Assembly: GCA_023438785.1 (NCBI GenBank)
Contig: JAEXQJ010000307.1
Location: 1 to 64,000, forward strand
Source of the DNA: Pseudomonadota bacterium
Lineage (GTDB): Bacteria; Myxococcota_A; Polyangia; Fen-1088
Direction of reading: 5' to 3'
Length of the DNA stretch: 64,000 nucleotides
Shown: positions 35,901 to 42,776 of the stretch, in pieces
How the letters are laid out: each line of letters begins with the position of its first letter
Numbering within the stretch: the stretch's first letter is position 1
The notes under the pieces: model-generated
The model's database searches: none
What the model saw: only the letters and a program-made list of their open reading frames with translations
What the model was told of the DNA's origin: nothing
Translations under genes and position numbers: made by a program

Positions 35901-37907
35901 ACTCCAGTCCAGGCGATCTGCGAGAGTCGCCACGGTCGAGTCGATGCGGAGCGCGCGCAAACCCCACCGCGCGGCCTCCGCGTAGCGTTCGGCGTGGATG
36001 GCGGACCGCGCGGCCGCGCAGAAGGTGTGCGCCGCCTCGCCGTGCTGGCCGAGCGCCCACTGGCCTTCGCCTCGCCGCGGGTCATCCTGGGGCAGTTCGG
36101 TCGCGCAGAGCCCGGCCAGGTCGGCCAGCGCGGGGTCAGCGGCCAGCGCGCGGCACACCGATTCCAGGTGCTGCGCCCCGGGCAGAGCTTCACCCGAGGG
36201 AGCCAGCCAACCGGCCGCCCTGGCCTCGCTGGCTGCTCTCTCGCTCCGTTCCGGATCGAACCCGGCGAGCTCGGCCGCGCGCATCGGTGAAGGCGCCAGG
36301 GCCAAGGCCGTCACCCAACGCCGGCTTTCGGGACCCAGGGAGGCGAAGCTTCGATCGAGCAAGCCAGGCAGGTCTGGAGGCTCATCCGAGGAAGGAGCCG
36401 AGAGCGCCTCTCCCCTGACCCATTGGCGGACCAGCAGGGCAGCCGCTGCGGCCAAGCCACCTGAGGCGCGCGCGATTCGCTTCACCGTGGCCTCGCTGGG
36501 CAACTCGCCGGCCGCACGCCGGGCCAGTTCCTGGATCTCGGCCTCGTCCAGGGGGCGAAGTGCGAGGTCCATGGCGTCGGTACGCGCCCAGCCCTGCTCC
36601 ACGGGCAAGACGACCAGCAGCCGCCCCGTGTTCCCAGCCGACGCGACGGCTTCGGCCCAGGCCTCTTCATCTGCGCCCGGGCCGAGGACGAGGCACAGCG
36701 GGCGCTCCCGTGCGCGCTCCTCGAGCTCTTGAATCATGGCCGCTCGTCGCGCCTCGGCCTGGCGTCCTGGATCGTCCGCCTCGGCCCCGTCCGGGAGACG
36801 TGCCAGATGGCCCAGGCCGGCTTCGTCGATTTGGAGGGCCGGCATGGCGCCCGAGAGGAGGCCCAGGCGGGCGTCGCGCAGGACACGCGCGATGAGCGAG
36901 CGGCGCCCCGAGCCCGGTGGGCCAGAGACGGTGACGACGGCGGTGGGTGCGGCGCCTTCGGCCAGCTGTTCCAACGTGCGCAGAAGGGCCCGTTGTTGCT
37001 CTCGCCGCCCGACCAGAACCCCAGCCAGCGGATCGCCCGCCGGGGCCGGCGGGCAAAGCTCGACGGTCAGGTTCGGGTCGGGGATGCGGTTGTGGATCAG
37101 GCGGAGGAGCTCACGCGCGCTCGCGGGGCGCGCCTCCGGGGCGAAGGCCAGAAGGCGACAGAGCAACTCGTCCCACTCGGGTGCAAGTCCCGGGCAGAGC
37201 GCCGACGGCGGCGTCGCGGGCGCCTCCCAAATCCGTCGCGCTGACTCCGTGCCGACGCCAAAGGGAGCCACAGCGGTCCAGGCGTGGTAGAGGGTCGCGC
37301 CCAGGCTGAAGAGGTCGCTGGCCGGTTCGGGCTCGCCCACCAGCGCCTCGGGGGCGATGAAACCGAGTGTCCCCGCGGCCCCTCCGAGGTGCCGACGCTC
37401 CAGCGAGCAAGCCAGACCGAGATCGAGGAGGACGGGTTCGTCCTGCGCGTTGTAGCGCACGTTCGCGGGACTGATATCGCCGTGGAGGATGCCGCGACCG
37501 TGCAGGTAGGCGAGTGCGTCGGCCAGGCGAAGCGCGGCCCCGGCCAGTTGCGCGAAGCGCTCAGGGCTGGCATCCAGACGGTCGCTGAGCGTGGGCCCTG
37601 GCAGCAGCTCGCTCACCAGGAAGAGGCGGCCGTCTGGCAGCCGGCCCGCGTCGCGAATGCGCACGATGTTGGGATGGCCGAGGTCGCTCAGGCGGCCGAA
37701 CTCGTCCAACGCGCGGGCCGCGCCCCGGTCGTCTCCGGACGCGCGGAAGAGCTTGATGGCGCACGTCTCCCCCGTGTCCCGATCCCGAGCTCGGAAGACC
37801 TGACCGGTCTGTCCCGCTCCCAGTCGCGGTCCCAGCTCATAGCGACCGCCCAGGAGATCGGAGGTCCGCCCGGCGCCGCGCGTGCCAACCTTATTGGCTG
37901 AATCCAC
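32985..37907 (-). CDS. Ser/Thr kinase - NTPase - TPR - GAF - sigma-54 activator fusion
   Basis: A 1640-residue one-chain signalling protein. Order: protein kinase (21-268: glycine loop 29-38, Lys52, HGD 142-144 with Asp144 and Asn149, DLG 162-164, APE 185-187); PknK-like NTPase (about 296-500) whose Walker A is GPPGSGRRS, lacking the Lys; TPR-like helices (about 590-1080); GAF (about 1135-1285); coiled coil (1280-1322); AAA+ sigma-54 activator (1330-1565: GESGTGKE, GAFTGA 1406-1411, FLDE 1428-1431, FRQDLFFR); Fis-type HTH (1600-1640). The kinase has HGD, not HRD, as in some pseudokinase-like families, but all catalytic residues are present. It should read a small-molecule or redox signal through GAF and activate RpoN promoters. 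GTG start, supported by a promoter 8 nt upstream. An internal ATG (34667) with GAGGAG could make a GAF-activator short form. Confidence 0.93.
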   Translation of the reverse strand: MDSANKVGTRGAGRTSDLLGGRYELGPRLGAGQTGQVFRARDRDTGETCAIKLFRASGDDRGAARALDEFGRLSDLGHPNIVRIRDAGRLPDGRLFLVSELLPGPTLSDRLDASPERFAQLAGAALRLADALAYLHGRGILHGDISPANVRYNAQDEPVLLDLGLACSLERRHLGGAAGTLGFIAPEALVGEPEPASDLFSLGATLYHAWTAVAPFGVGTESARRIWEAPATPPSALCPGLAPEWDELLCRLLAFAPEARPASARELLRLIHNRIPDPNLTVELCPPAPAGDPLAGVLVGRREQQRALLRTLEQLAEGAAPTAVVTVSGPPGSGRRSLIARVLRDARLGLLSGAMPALQIDEAGLGHLARLPDGAEADDPGRQAEARRAAMIQELEERARERPLCLVLGPGADEEAWAEAVASAGNTGRLLVVLPVEQGWARTDAMDLALRPLDEAEIQELARRAAGELPSEATVKRIARASGGLAAAAALLVRQWVRGEALSAPSSDEPPDLPGLLDRSFASLGPESRRWVTALALAPSPMRAAELAGFDPERSERAASEARAAGWLAPSGEALPGAQHLESVCRALAADPALADLAGLCATELPQDDPRRGEGQWALGQHGEAAHTFCAAARSAIHAERYAEAARWGLRALRIDSTVATLADRLDWSRALGIAGRYREALDLLDDACAASPGQRAHLAERRAWLLGRSGALNGARRILEQALDELGEENDELRVPMRARLARLLISAGLFNQALAAAAPAVHANSATAEGADHEAAILALAYLGRGDEADSLLKRMQPGAANDARLPAMRGLICQLAGRPREAAAAYREAVERYQASGDVHGLATAKSNLGCTLAETGQYSEALQYLPQATRELGRLRVATDLALALFNTGELLLQLGDEHGAGRISERLHTEAETARGDSFVAFAYHLDGDVIRPRQPDRAAALYAKAGETFARQGNQAMAQSAAFARAEAFAQAGQVKAAEEVWRTAAGDRAMATPSHAAPALAKARIALASPPDPQTDDALASTLSRLAETAQGQGRLPLALRAGGLAWRLWDRVGSARAAAELPRAEHRFEEIRMNTPPQFRAGLAAGLDAPRRRGDAEANLAPALERATRADARLRRLLRINKRLNSDLRLARVLETVIDTVIELTDAERGFLLLKDGSGELSVRVARNIDQHSLEGPEFTLSRSIAKQAADSGQPVMTVDAAGDQRFREALSVSDLHLRSVLAVPLAVKGNVVGTIYVDHRLRKGVFDDEALATVMDFGEQAAIAIENVRLIAELRRRENQVQALNRRLERELQRREADLQGAREELKISREAANLRYDYRQIVGQTPRMLELFHLLDRVTDTSLPVVIEGESGTGKELVARAIHFNGPRRERPFISENCAAIPETLLESTLFGHVKGAFTGADRESRGLFAVADGGTLFLDEVAEMSPGMQGKLLRVLQNGEFHRVGGERAQRVDVRIVAATNKDLARMVEQNKFRQDLFFRLAVVRLTLPPLRERREDIPLLIHHLLAKLAGGNTPPKSVEASAMARLCAYRWPGNVRELENEIARAAAFSGTAITTHDLSPHVAAASDPSLIVSDEPDGLRLRPRVERLETILVREAMQRFGGNQTKAADALGLSRFGLQKKLKRYRIA
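34665..34679 (-). promoter_or_regulatory. Internal ribosome-binding site and ATG within the kinase fusion
   Basis: On the minus strand GAGGAG (34679-34674), 6 nt, then ATG (34667-34665), codon 1081. It lies between the TPR region and the GAF domain, so an internally started product would be a classical 560-residue GAF-sigma-54 activator. GAGGAG also encodes Glu-Glu here, so chance is possible. Confidence 0.45.
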
Positions 37908-37915
37908 TGACTCTG

Positions 37916-37944
37916 AGTGTATGGATCCTTTGCGGTTTTTACAA
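37916..37944 (-). promoter_or_regulatory. Sigma-70-type promoter of the kinase/sigma-54 gene
   Basis: On the minus strand TTGTAA (37944-37939), a 17-nt spacer and TACACT (37921-37916), then 8 nt to the GTG start. It implies a leaderless transcript separate from the upstream HEAT gene. Confidence 0.6.
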
Positions 37945-37981
37945 TCTGCCTATCGCGTTGCCAGGTGACCGGGGGCGGATG

Positions 37982-38893
37982 TCATGGAGCATCGGCAGCG
38001 TTGCGTGCAAGACGCTGCAAGGCGGCGCGGGCCATAATGCGAAGCTCCTCATCTTCGTGCGCATCGGCCACGAAGCTCAAATAGTCCGTCGCCTCCTTGC
38101 CTCCGATGGCGGCCACGGCATCGATGATCTTGCGCAGCTCGCGCCGGTCTCGCATGGAGCGGCTTCGGGTCAATTCGGCCACGGCCCGCCGCTCACGCAG
38201 CCGCACCAGCGCACCCAGAGCGGTATCGCGGGTGACCTCGTCCTCGTCCGAGAGAAGCCGCAGCAGCGCCGGCACCTGGTCGAGCAGTCGGCGCTCGGCC
38301 ACGACGCGGATGGCCTCCAACCGGAGCTCCCCTCCGCCACCTTCGAGCGCGGCTTTCACCTGGTTCACGTCGCCGAGCCACAGCCGCTGGCGGGCCAGGT
38401 AGGCGCCCACCAAGTCGTCGAGGCTTTGTTCCACCAAGCCGCGCAGAGTGGTGAGCGCGGCCTCCGGTGTCGAGGTCCTCTCGGCCTGGAACTCGCCATT
38501 CTCCCGAAAACGGGGCGCAGCGCTGCCCTCGGGGTGAATGTCGATGCGTAGGCGTGCCCTGGCGCGCGCGGCGGTCTTGCCGGGCACGGACACGAATTCG
38601 CTCGCCACGTCGACGCGCACGTTGGCGAGCGGGCCCGTCGCATCGGGAAGCGCGGGGGCGAAGAGCGCAAGCAGACGAGTCCGCACCCGATCGGCCAAGG
38701 CAGCGCGATCCAAGCCGGGTTTGGCATCGCTGTCGGAGAGCAGGGTGACTTGTACGGAGCCCAGCCTGGGCAGCGGCTCGACGGGCGCGCGCGCCGGCGC
38801 TCGTCGACAGGCAGCGAGCGCCAAGGCCAACCCGGTCAGCGCGGCCATCCACCAGCGCAGCTCACTTCGCCGCGGCGGGTGACGCTTCATCAT
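37982..38893 (-). CDS. HEAT-repeat lipoprotein with N-terminal alpha/beta domain
   Basis: A 303-residue lipoprotein with a perfect lipobox LAAC (Cys29). Residues about 45-168 form an alpha/beta domain beginning SVQVTLLSDSDAKPG, with VRVDVASEFVSVPG and ARLRIDIHPEG. Residues about 175-297 hold HEAT-like repeats (AIRVVAERRLLDQVPALLRL, TALGALVRLRERRAVAEL, LSFVADAHEDEELRIMARAA). The same two modules occur in reverse order in the exported protein at 25-852. It is coupled to the upstream GNAT gene by a 4-nt overlap, and 74 nt precede the kinase gene. The HEAT part is charge-rich and likely binds other envelope proteins. Function unknown. Confidence 0.85.
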   Translation of the reverse strand: MMKRHPPRRSELRWWMAALTGLALALAACRRAPARAPVEPLPRLGSVQVTLLSDSDAKPGLDRAALADRVRTRLLALFAPALPDATGPLANVRVDVASEFVSVPGKTAARARARLRIDIHPEGSAAPRFRENGEFQAERTSTPEAALTTLRGLVEQSLDDLVGAYLARQRLWLGDVNQVKAALEGGGGELRLEAIRVVAERRLLDQVPALLRLLSDEDEVTRDTALGALVRLRERRAVAELTRSRSMRDRRELRKIIDAVAAIGGKEATDYLSFVADAHEDEELRIMARAALQRLARNAADAP

Positions 38894-39372
38894 CCCAGGC
38901 GCTTGGCCAGCGTGACCAGATCGTCGCCCGGCCGGTAGAAGTCCTGGATGAGCCCCACGGTGGTGTAGCCGGCCCGCTCGTAAAAGCGCCGCGCCCCACC
39001 CTGCCCTTCGAGGCTGGAGGTCTCGATACGCAGCAGGCAGGCCTTGCGGTTACGCAGCTCCGTCTCCAGATCGGCCAGGAGCTTGCCACCCAAGCCGCGC
39101 CCGCGCTGTTCAGCCGCCGTCACCAGCCAGTACAGGTCGTAGGTGGCCTCGGTCATGGGCACGGCGCCGAAGCACGCGTAGGCCAGAGGGCGGTCGTCGT
39201 CGTCCACCAAGACGAGGGCCTCGTAGGTGTTGCCCTCTGGCGGGGCGAGCACCGCTTCGAGGAGCTCCAGCGCACACGCCACTTCCTCCGGGCGGAATGG
39301 ATTGCCCGTGTCAGGGGCAATCAGGTTCGTGAGCGCAGATCGATCTTTGGGCGAGGGAATTCGTGTTTGCAT
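38890..39372 (-). CDS. GNAT-family N-acetyltransferase
   Basis: A 160-residue acetyltransferase. The acetyl-CoA motif QRGRGLGGKLLADLE (about 110-125) with the upstream strands LYWLVTAAE and the C-terminal ARRFYERAGYTTVG is typical. Its substrate could be an amino acid, peptide, antibiotic or protein. Its first 62 nt overlap the end of the ATP-grasp gene, an unusually long overlap, and its stop overlaps the start of the HEAT gene by 4 nt. The ATP-grasp neighbour suggests that it may acetylate a ligase product. Substrate unknown. Confidence 0.88.
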   Translation of the reverse strand: MQTRIPSPKDRSALTNLIAPDTGNPFRPEEVACALELLEAVLAPPEGNTYEALVLVDDDDRPLAYACFGAVPMTEATYDLYWLVTAAEQRGRGLGGKLLADLETELRNRKACLLRIETSSLEGQGGARRFYERAGYTTVGLIQDFYRPGDDLVTLAKRLG

Positions 39373-40408
39373 CCGAGTGCCTGGAAAGGGCCAAGCTGAC
39401 GAGTCGCAAGACTACATCCTTGTACGCCAGGCCGCCCGCTTTGGCGGCTCGCGCGTACCCGCCGGCCACATGCGACAGGTCGCAGTTGGGATTCACGTCG
39501 ATGACGTAGGGCGTGCCGTCGGCGTGCAGGCGAATGTCGACGCGGCCGTAGTCGCGCAGTCCGATGGCCCGGAAGGCGTCTTGCGCAACTGTCTTCACCC
39601 GCGCCTGCAGGGCTTCGGACAGACCCGTGCAGGGGACCGGCTTGGTGCCTCGGTACTCGACCGAGTCCTCCACCCACTTGGCCTCGAATGACACGATCTT
39701 GGGGCGGTCCGCCGGCATGTCGCCAAAGTCGATCTCGAAAAACGGGAACACCTGGGGCTCGTCCCTCACGCGGCCCAGGAGGGAGACGTAGATCTCGCGC
39801 CCGTCGACGAACTCTTCGACCAGCGCGGGCTGCCGGTAGTGTGCAAGCACGTGGGAAACGCGGGTGGCCAGCGCCGTGCGGTCGTGAACGACGGAGGCGC
39901 TGCAGATGCCCACCGAGGCGTCCTCGCGGGCCGGCTTCACGATGAGGGGGAAGGCGAGGGAGAGCTCGTCCAGCTCAGTCACGGCACGCACCAAAACGCC
40001 GCGGGGCACGGGCACGCCGCGCGCCCACAGGATGTCTTTGACCTTCTCCTTGCGTAGGGCCAGCGACAGGGCGAACGCGGGCGAGCCCGTGTGGGGCAGG
40101 CCCTCCAGTTCCAGCAGCAGGGGCAGCAGGCACTCGAACCGGTTGTCGCCTTTGATCGATTCGCACAGGTTGAAGACCGCGGTGGGCTTCAACTGGCGCA
40201 ACTCGCTCACCGACGCGAGCACGTCATCGGTGATCCCAAGGGCGCACGCCTGGAAGTCGCTCTCGTTCAAGATGTGAACGATGTGCTCCGCGATGTCCCG
40301 GATGTCCTCGCGCGCCTTGTTCTCCGGATCGGCGGTCGCGCCCTCGAAGTCGCGGTTGTAGGCCACGACGATTCGCGGCCGGCTGGGGGACTGCACGTGG
40401 TTGGGCAT
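39311..40408 (-). CDS. ATP-grasp carboxylate-amine ligase (D-Ala-D-Ala ligase-like)
   Basis: A 365-residue ATP-grasp enzyme related to D-alanine-D-alanine ligase but with an N-terminus (VVAYNRDFEGATADPENKAR) not seen in Ddl. Active-site residues are intact: FPLIVKPAREDASVGI (nucleotide Lys158 and loop), LVEEFVDGREI, GRVD (Arg289, Asp291) and IDVNPN (Asp304, Asn306), which are the ATP/metal ligands. NPNCDLS replaces the NTSPGMT of Ddl, so the acceptor amine may differ. It starts 1 nt after the lipB stop (TGAGATG) and overlaps GNAT by 62 nt. It is likely a ligase of two small substrates rather than the cell-wall Ddl. Confidence 0.85.
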   Translation of the reverse strand: MPNHVQSPSRPRIVVAYNRDFEGATADPENKAREDIRDIAEHIVHILNESDFQACALGITDDVLASVSELRQLKPTAVFNLCESIKGDNRFECLLPLLLELEGLPHTGSPAFALSLALRKEKVKDILWARGVPVPRGVLVRAVTELDELSLAFPLIVKPAREDASVGICSASVVHDRTALATRVSHVLAHYRQPALVEEFVDGREIYVSLLGRVRDEPQVFPFFEIDFGDMPADRPKIVSFEAKWVEDSVEYRGTKPVPCTGLSEALQARVKTVAQDAFRAIGLRDYGRVDIRLHADGTPYVIDVNPNCDLSHVAGGYARAAKAGGLAYKDVVLRLVSLALSRHSDANTNSLAQRSICAHEPDCP

Positions 40409-40409
40409 C

Positions 40410-41102
40410 TCAGTGGGGCGCTTTCGGCAAGGGCAATCGAGAGGCGGGAAATTCGTGGAAGTGGCGCTGCAGGTGTCGCTCGAAGATCGCGATGGATGAG
40501 CGCGCCAGGGGCTCGACCCGCGGCGCCTCCCCCAGCTCGCGGGCCATGGAGGTCACGCCCGCGTCCGAGAGGCCGCAGGGCACGATGGTGGCGAAGCCGT
40601 CCAGGGCGGTGTGCACGTTGAGCGCAAAGCCGTGGATGGCCACGCCGTGGCGCACGTGCACGCCGAACGCGCAGATCTTGTCGTCCTTCACCCAGACGCC
40701 AGGCCGATCGGCGCGCCATTCGCCCGCGATATTGAAGGTGGCCAGCAGCTCGATCACGCCCGCCGCCATGGCCTCCACATGCGCGCGCACCCCACGGCGC
40801 AGGCGGAAGATGGGGTAGCCCACCAGTTGACCGGGACCATGGTAGGTCACGTCGCCGCCGCGGGTGCAGGGGTGCACTTCGATGCCGCGGGCCCGCAGCT
40901 CCGCGGGTGCAAGCCGCAGGTTCGCGGGGTCGGCATGGCGGCCCAGGGTGACCACGGGGCTGTGTTCGAGCAAGAGCAGGATGTCGCGGCCGCTCCCGTC
41001 TCGAATGCGACCGCGCAATTCCTCCTGCAGTTGGGCCACCGGGCCATACGGGGCAAGGCCCAACCACGCCCAGTCCGCGTCGGGCAGGGCCTCTCCCGGC
41101 AC
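40410..41102 (-). CDS. lipB: Octanoyl-[ACP]:protein N-octanoyltransferase
   Basis: A 230-residue transferase moving octanoate from acyl carrier protein to lipoyl domains, the first step of lipoate synthesis. RGGDVTYHGPGQLVGYPIF is the conserved RGG-x-TYHGPGQ motif. VWVKDDKICAFGVHV carries the catalytic Lys; PCGLSDAGVTSM has the catalytic Cys. Length is normal. The start codon is GTG, 4 nt after the HARE gene's stop. lipA is not nearby. Confidence 0.95.
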   Translation of the reverse strand: MPGEALPDADWAWLGLAPYGPVAQLQEELRGRIRDGSGRDILLLLEHSPVVTLGRHADPANLRLAPAELRARGIEVHPCTRGGDVTYHGPGQLVGYPIFRLRRGVRAHVEAMAAGVIELLATFNIAGEWRADRPGVWVKDDKICAFGVHVRHGVAIHGFALNVHTALDGFATIVPCGLSDAGVTSMARELGEAPRVEPLARSSIAIFERHLQRHFHEFPASRLPLPKAPH

Positions 41103-41106
41103 GGAC

Positions 41107-42666
41107 TCAGCCTTCGGAGATCTCGGCGAAGAAGTCAGCGTCGACGAACTCCACGTTGACGTTCGCGCTGATCACTCCCACACCGTGGCGTGCGCAGGTC
41201 TCCGCGAGCGCCGGACCGTCCACCACCTCGACGGGCGGACCGGGCTGCTTCCACTCGCTGATGGCGTCGTCGGCCAGACGGCCAGCCAGAATGAGCAGCC
41301 CCTCGTCTTGGTTGCGCGCCCGGATGCCTGCCCGCAGCTCGCCGATGGCACGGCGGCCCGCGGAGGACGACCCGGCACGTAGAGCGATGAGGCACTTCGA
41401 GGGCCGGAAGCCTCGCCCACGCAACGCCTCGACGTAGACCGTCGTCTCCACGCGCTTGACGAAGGTGGCCGGGCCAAAGCCCTCGCGCTGGAGCAACACG
41501 CGCGCGATGGCCTCGAAGGCCGCAGGAGCTAGCTCGCCCATGCGCTGCTCGATGGCCGCCATGGTCCGCTCTCGCAGGGCGCGGCGGGCTTCACCGAAGA
41601 CGTGCTCGGCCTTCTCCAGATCCGAGTCCGGAGGACGGCGCGCCAGGGCGTACAAACCGCTGCCCGCGGGCTTGATGCGCGGTCTCTGCCCCGCACGCAG
41701 CCGCTCCTTGCCCTCCGCCGCCAGGGCCGAGCGCATCACACGCCAAGCCTCGTTCGGTTCACCGTGAATCAGGCGACGGCGCACGGCCGCGTCGGCAATC
41801 TGGCGCACGTGCAGGCCTCGCCCCGGCGCCTGGCCGCGCAGGATCTCTGCCGCCGCATCGCCAGGGGCCATGATCTTGCGAGCCTGCTGGGGCGCCTCTG
41901 CGACCTGCGCCTCAGCGGCGCCGCTGGGCGCGGCGGGACGGCTCTCGGGCTCTTCGGCCTTGGCCTCACTGGGTTCCGCCTCGCTCGGCTCGCCCTCGGG
42001 AGCGGCTTCGCCGCCCTCTTCTGCACGGGCCTCCGCCTCGGGCGCTTCCTCGCCTGCCTCCGCGGACGGCGCCTCGCGCTCCTCTTCCTCTTCGCCCTCG
42101 ACCGAACCTTCCAGGACGCCGGTCTCGGCCAGAGCCGCGGCTCGTGCCTCAGCGGACAGCGAGCCAATCTCGGGCTCCTCAGGACCTTCCTGGCCCTCGT
42201 GCTCCTCGGCCGACGGCGCGGCACCTGTCTCTGCGGCGGCCTCGCTGCCCTCGGTGGCTCGCTCGGCGGCTTCCGTGGTGCGCTCGGCCCCACCCCGGCG
42301 CCGCCCCCGGCCTCCGCGCCGACGTCGCCTTCCGGTCCGGCCCTCGCCGGCTGCGGCCTGCGCCTCGCCCTTGGCGGCCGCCTCCTCCTGTGCCTCGGCG
42401 GGCGTCTCGACCTGTGGCTCGGGCTCAGGTTCGGGCGCGGCCTCCGGATAGCGAAGCAGGCCGAAAACCCCCGGCTTGACCCGAACGAACGGATTGCCCG
42501 GCGCCTTCTTCACGGCGTTGGTGAGCTGGGTCTGCATGGTGACCTCAGGCGTTCTGCCCACGAAGGTCAACAGCTTCCGGTCCATGGCCTTCTCGGTCAT
42601 CTCCTTGAAGTGCAGGGGCCGACGCTCGCGCTTCAAGATCTCAAGTGCTGCTTCCAGGAAAGTCAT
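41107..42666 (-). CDS. HARE-HTH protein with degenerate nuclease-like C-terminus
   Basis: A 519-residue protein. Residues 1-73 form a HARE-HTH winged-helix module (MTFLEAALEILKRERRPLHF). A long low-complexity region (about 75-260) is Glu/Ala-rich with a basic patch RRRRRGGRGRRRGG (113-126). Residues about 268-342 form a second HTH-like module, ending SGLYALA. The C-terminus (about 355-519) resembles the Mrr-like restriction endonuclease fold, but the expected GxD and QxK residues are not visible (VYVEALRGRG, CLIALRAG). It probably binds DNA or RNA and is catalytically dead. lipB follows after 4 nt. Confidence 0.8.
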   Translation of the reverse strand: MTFLEAALEILKRERRPLHFKEMTEKAMDRKLLTFVGRTPEVTMQTQLTNAVKKAPGNPFVRVKPGVFGLLRYPEAAPEPEPEPQVETPAEAQEEAAAKGEAQAAAGEGRTGRRRRRGGRGRRRGGAERTTEAAERATEGSEAAAETGAAPSAEEHEGQEGPEEPEIGSLSAEARAAALAETGVLEGSVEGEEEEEREAPSAEAGEEAPEAEARAEEGGEAAPEGEPSEAEPSEAKAEEPESRPAAPSGAAEAQVAEAPQQARKIMAPGDAAAEILRGQAPGRGLHVRQIADAAVRRRLIHGEPNEAWRVMRSALAAEGKERLRAGQRPRIKPAGSGLYALARRPPDSDLEKAEHVFGEARRALRERTMAAIEQRMGELAPAAFEAIARVLLQREGFGPATFVKRVETTVYVEALRGRGFRPSKCLIALRAGSSSAGRRAIGELRAGIRARNQDEGLLILAGRLADDAISEWKQPGPPVEVVDGPALAETCARHGVGVISANVNVEFVDADFFAEISEG

Positions 42667-42741
42667 GGCGCCCCGGTCTTTACCACAAATCGGCCCGCCA
42701 GTGGCGCGACGGCACAGGGCAGATGCGCGTGAGTGCTTTTT

Positions 42742-42770
42742 TTGACCGCACCCGTCGCCGGGGGTACCCG
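42742..42770 (+). promoter_or_regulatory. Candidate promoter of the Ddl paralogue
   Basis: TTGACC (42742-42747), a 17-nt spacer and TACCCG (42765-42770), then 6 nt (TGAGGG) to the ATG at 42777. The -10 is weak, and TGAGGG could instead serve as a close ribosome-binding site. Confidence 0.35.
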
Positions 42771-42776
42771 TGAGGG

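Noticed and set aside
37948..37963. TGG...GGC resembling a sigma-54 promoter before the kinase/activator gene
   Set aside because: The GG to GC spacing is one base too long (11 instead of 10), and a good sigma-70 promoter lies nearer to the start.
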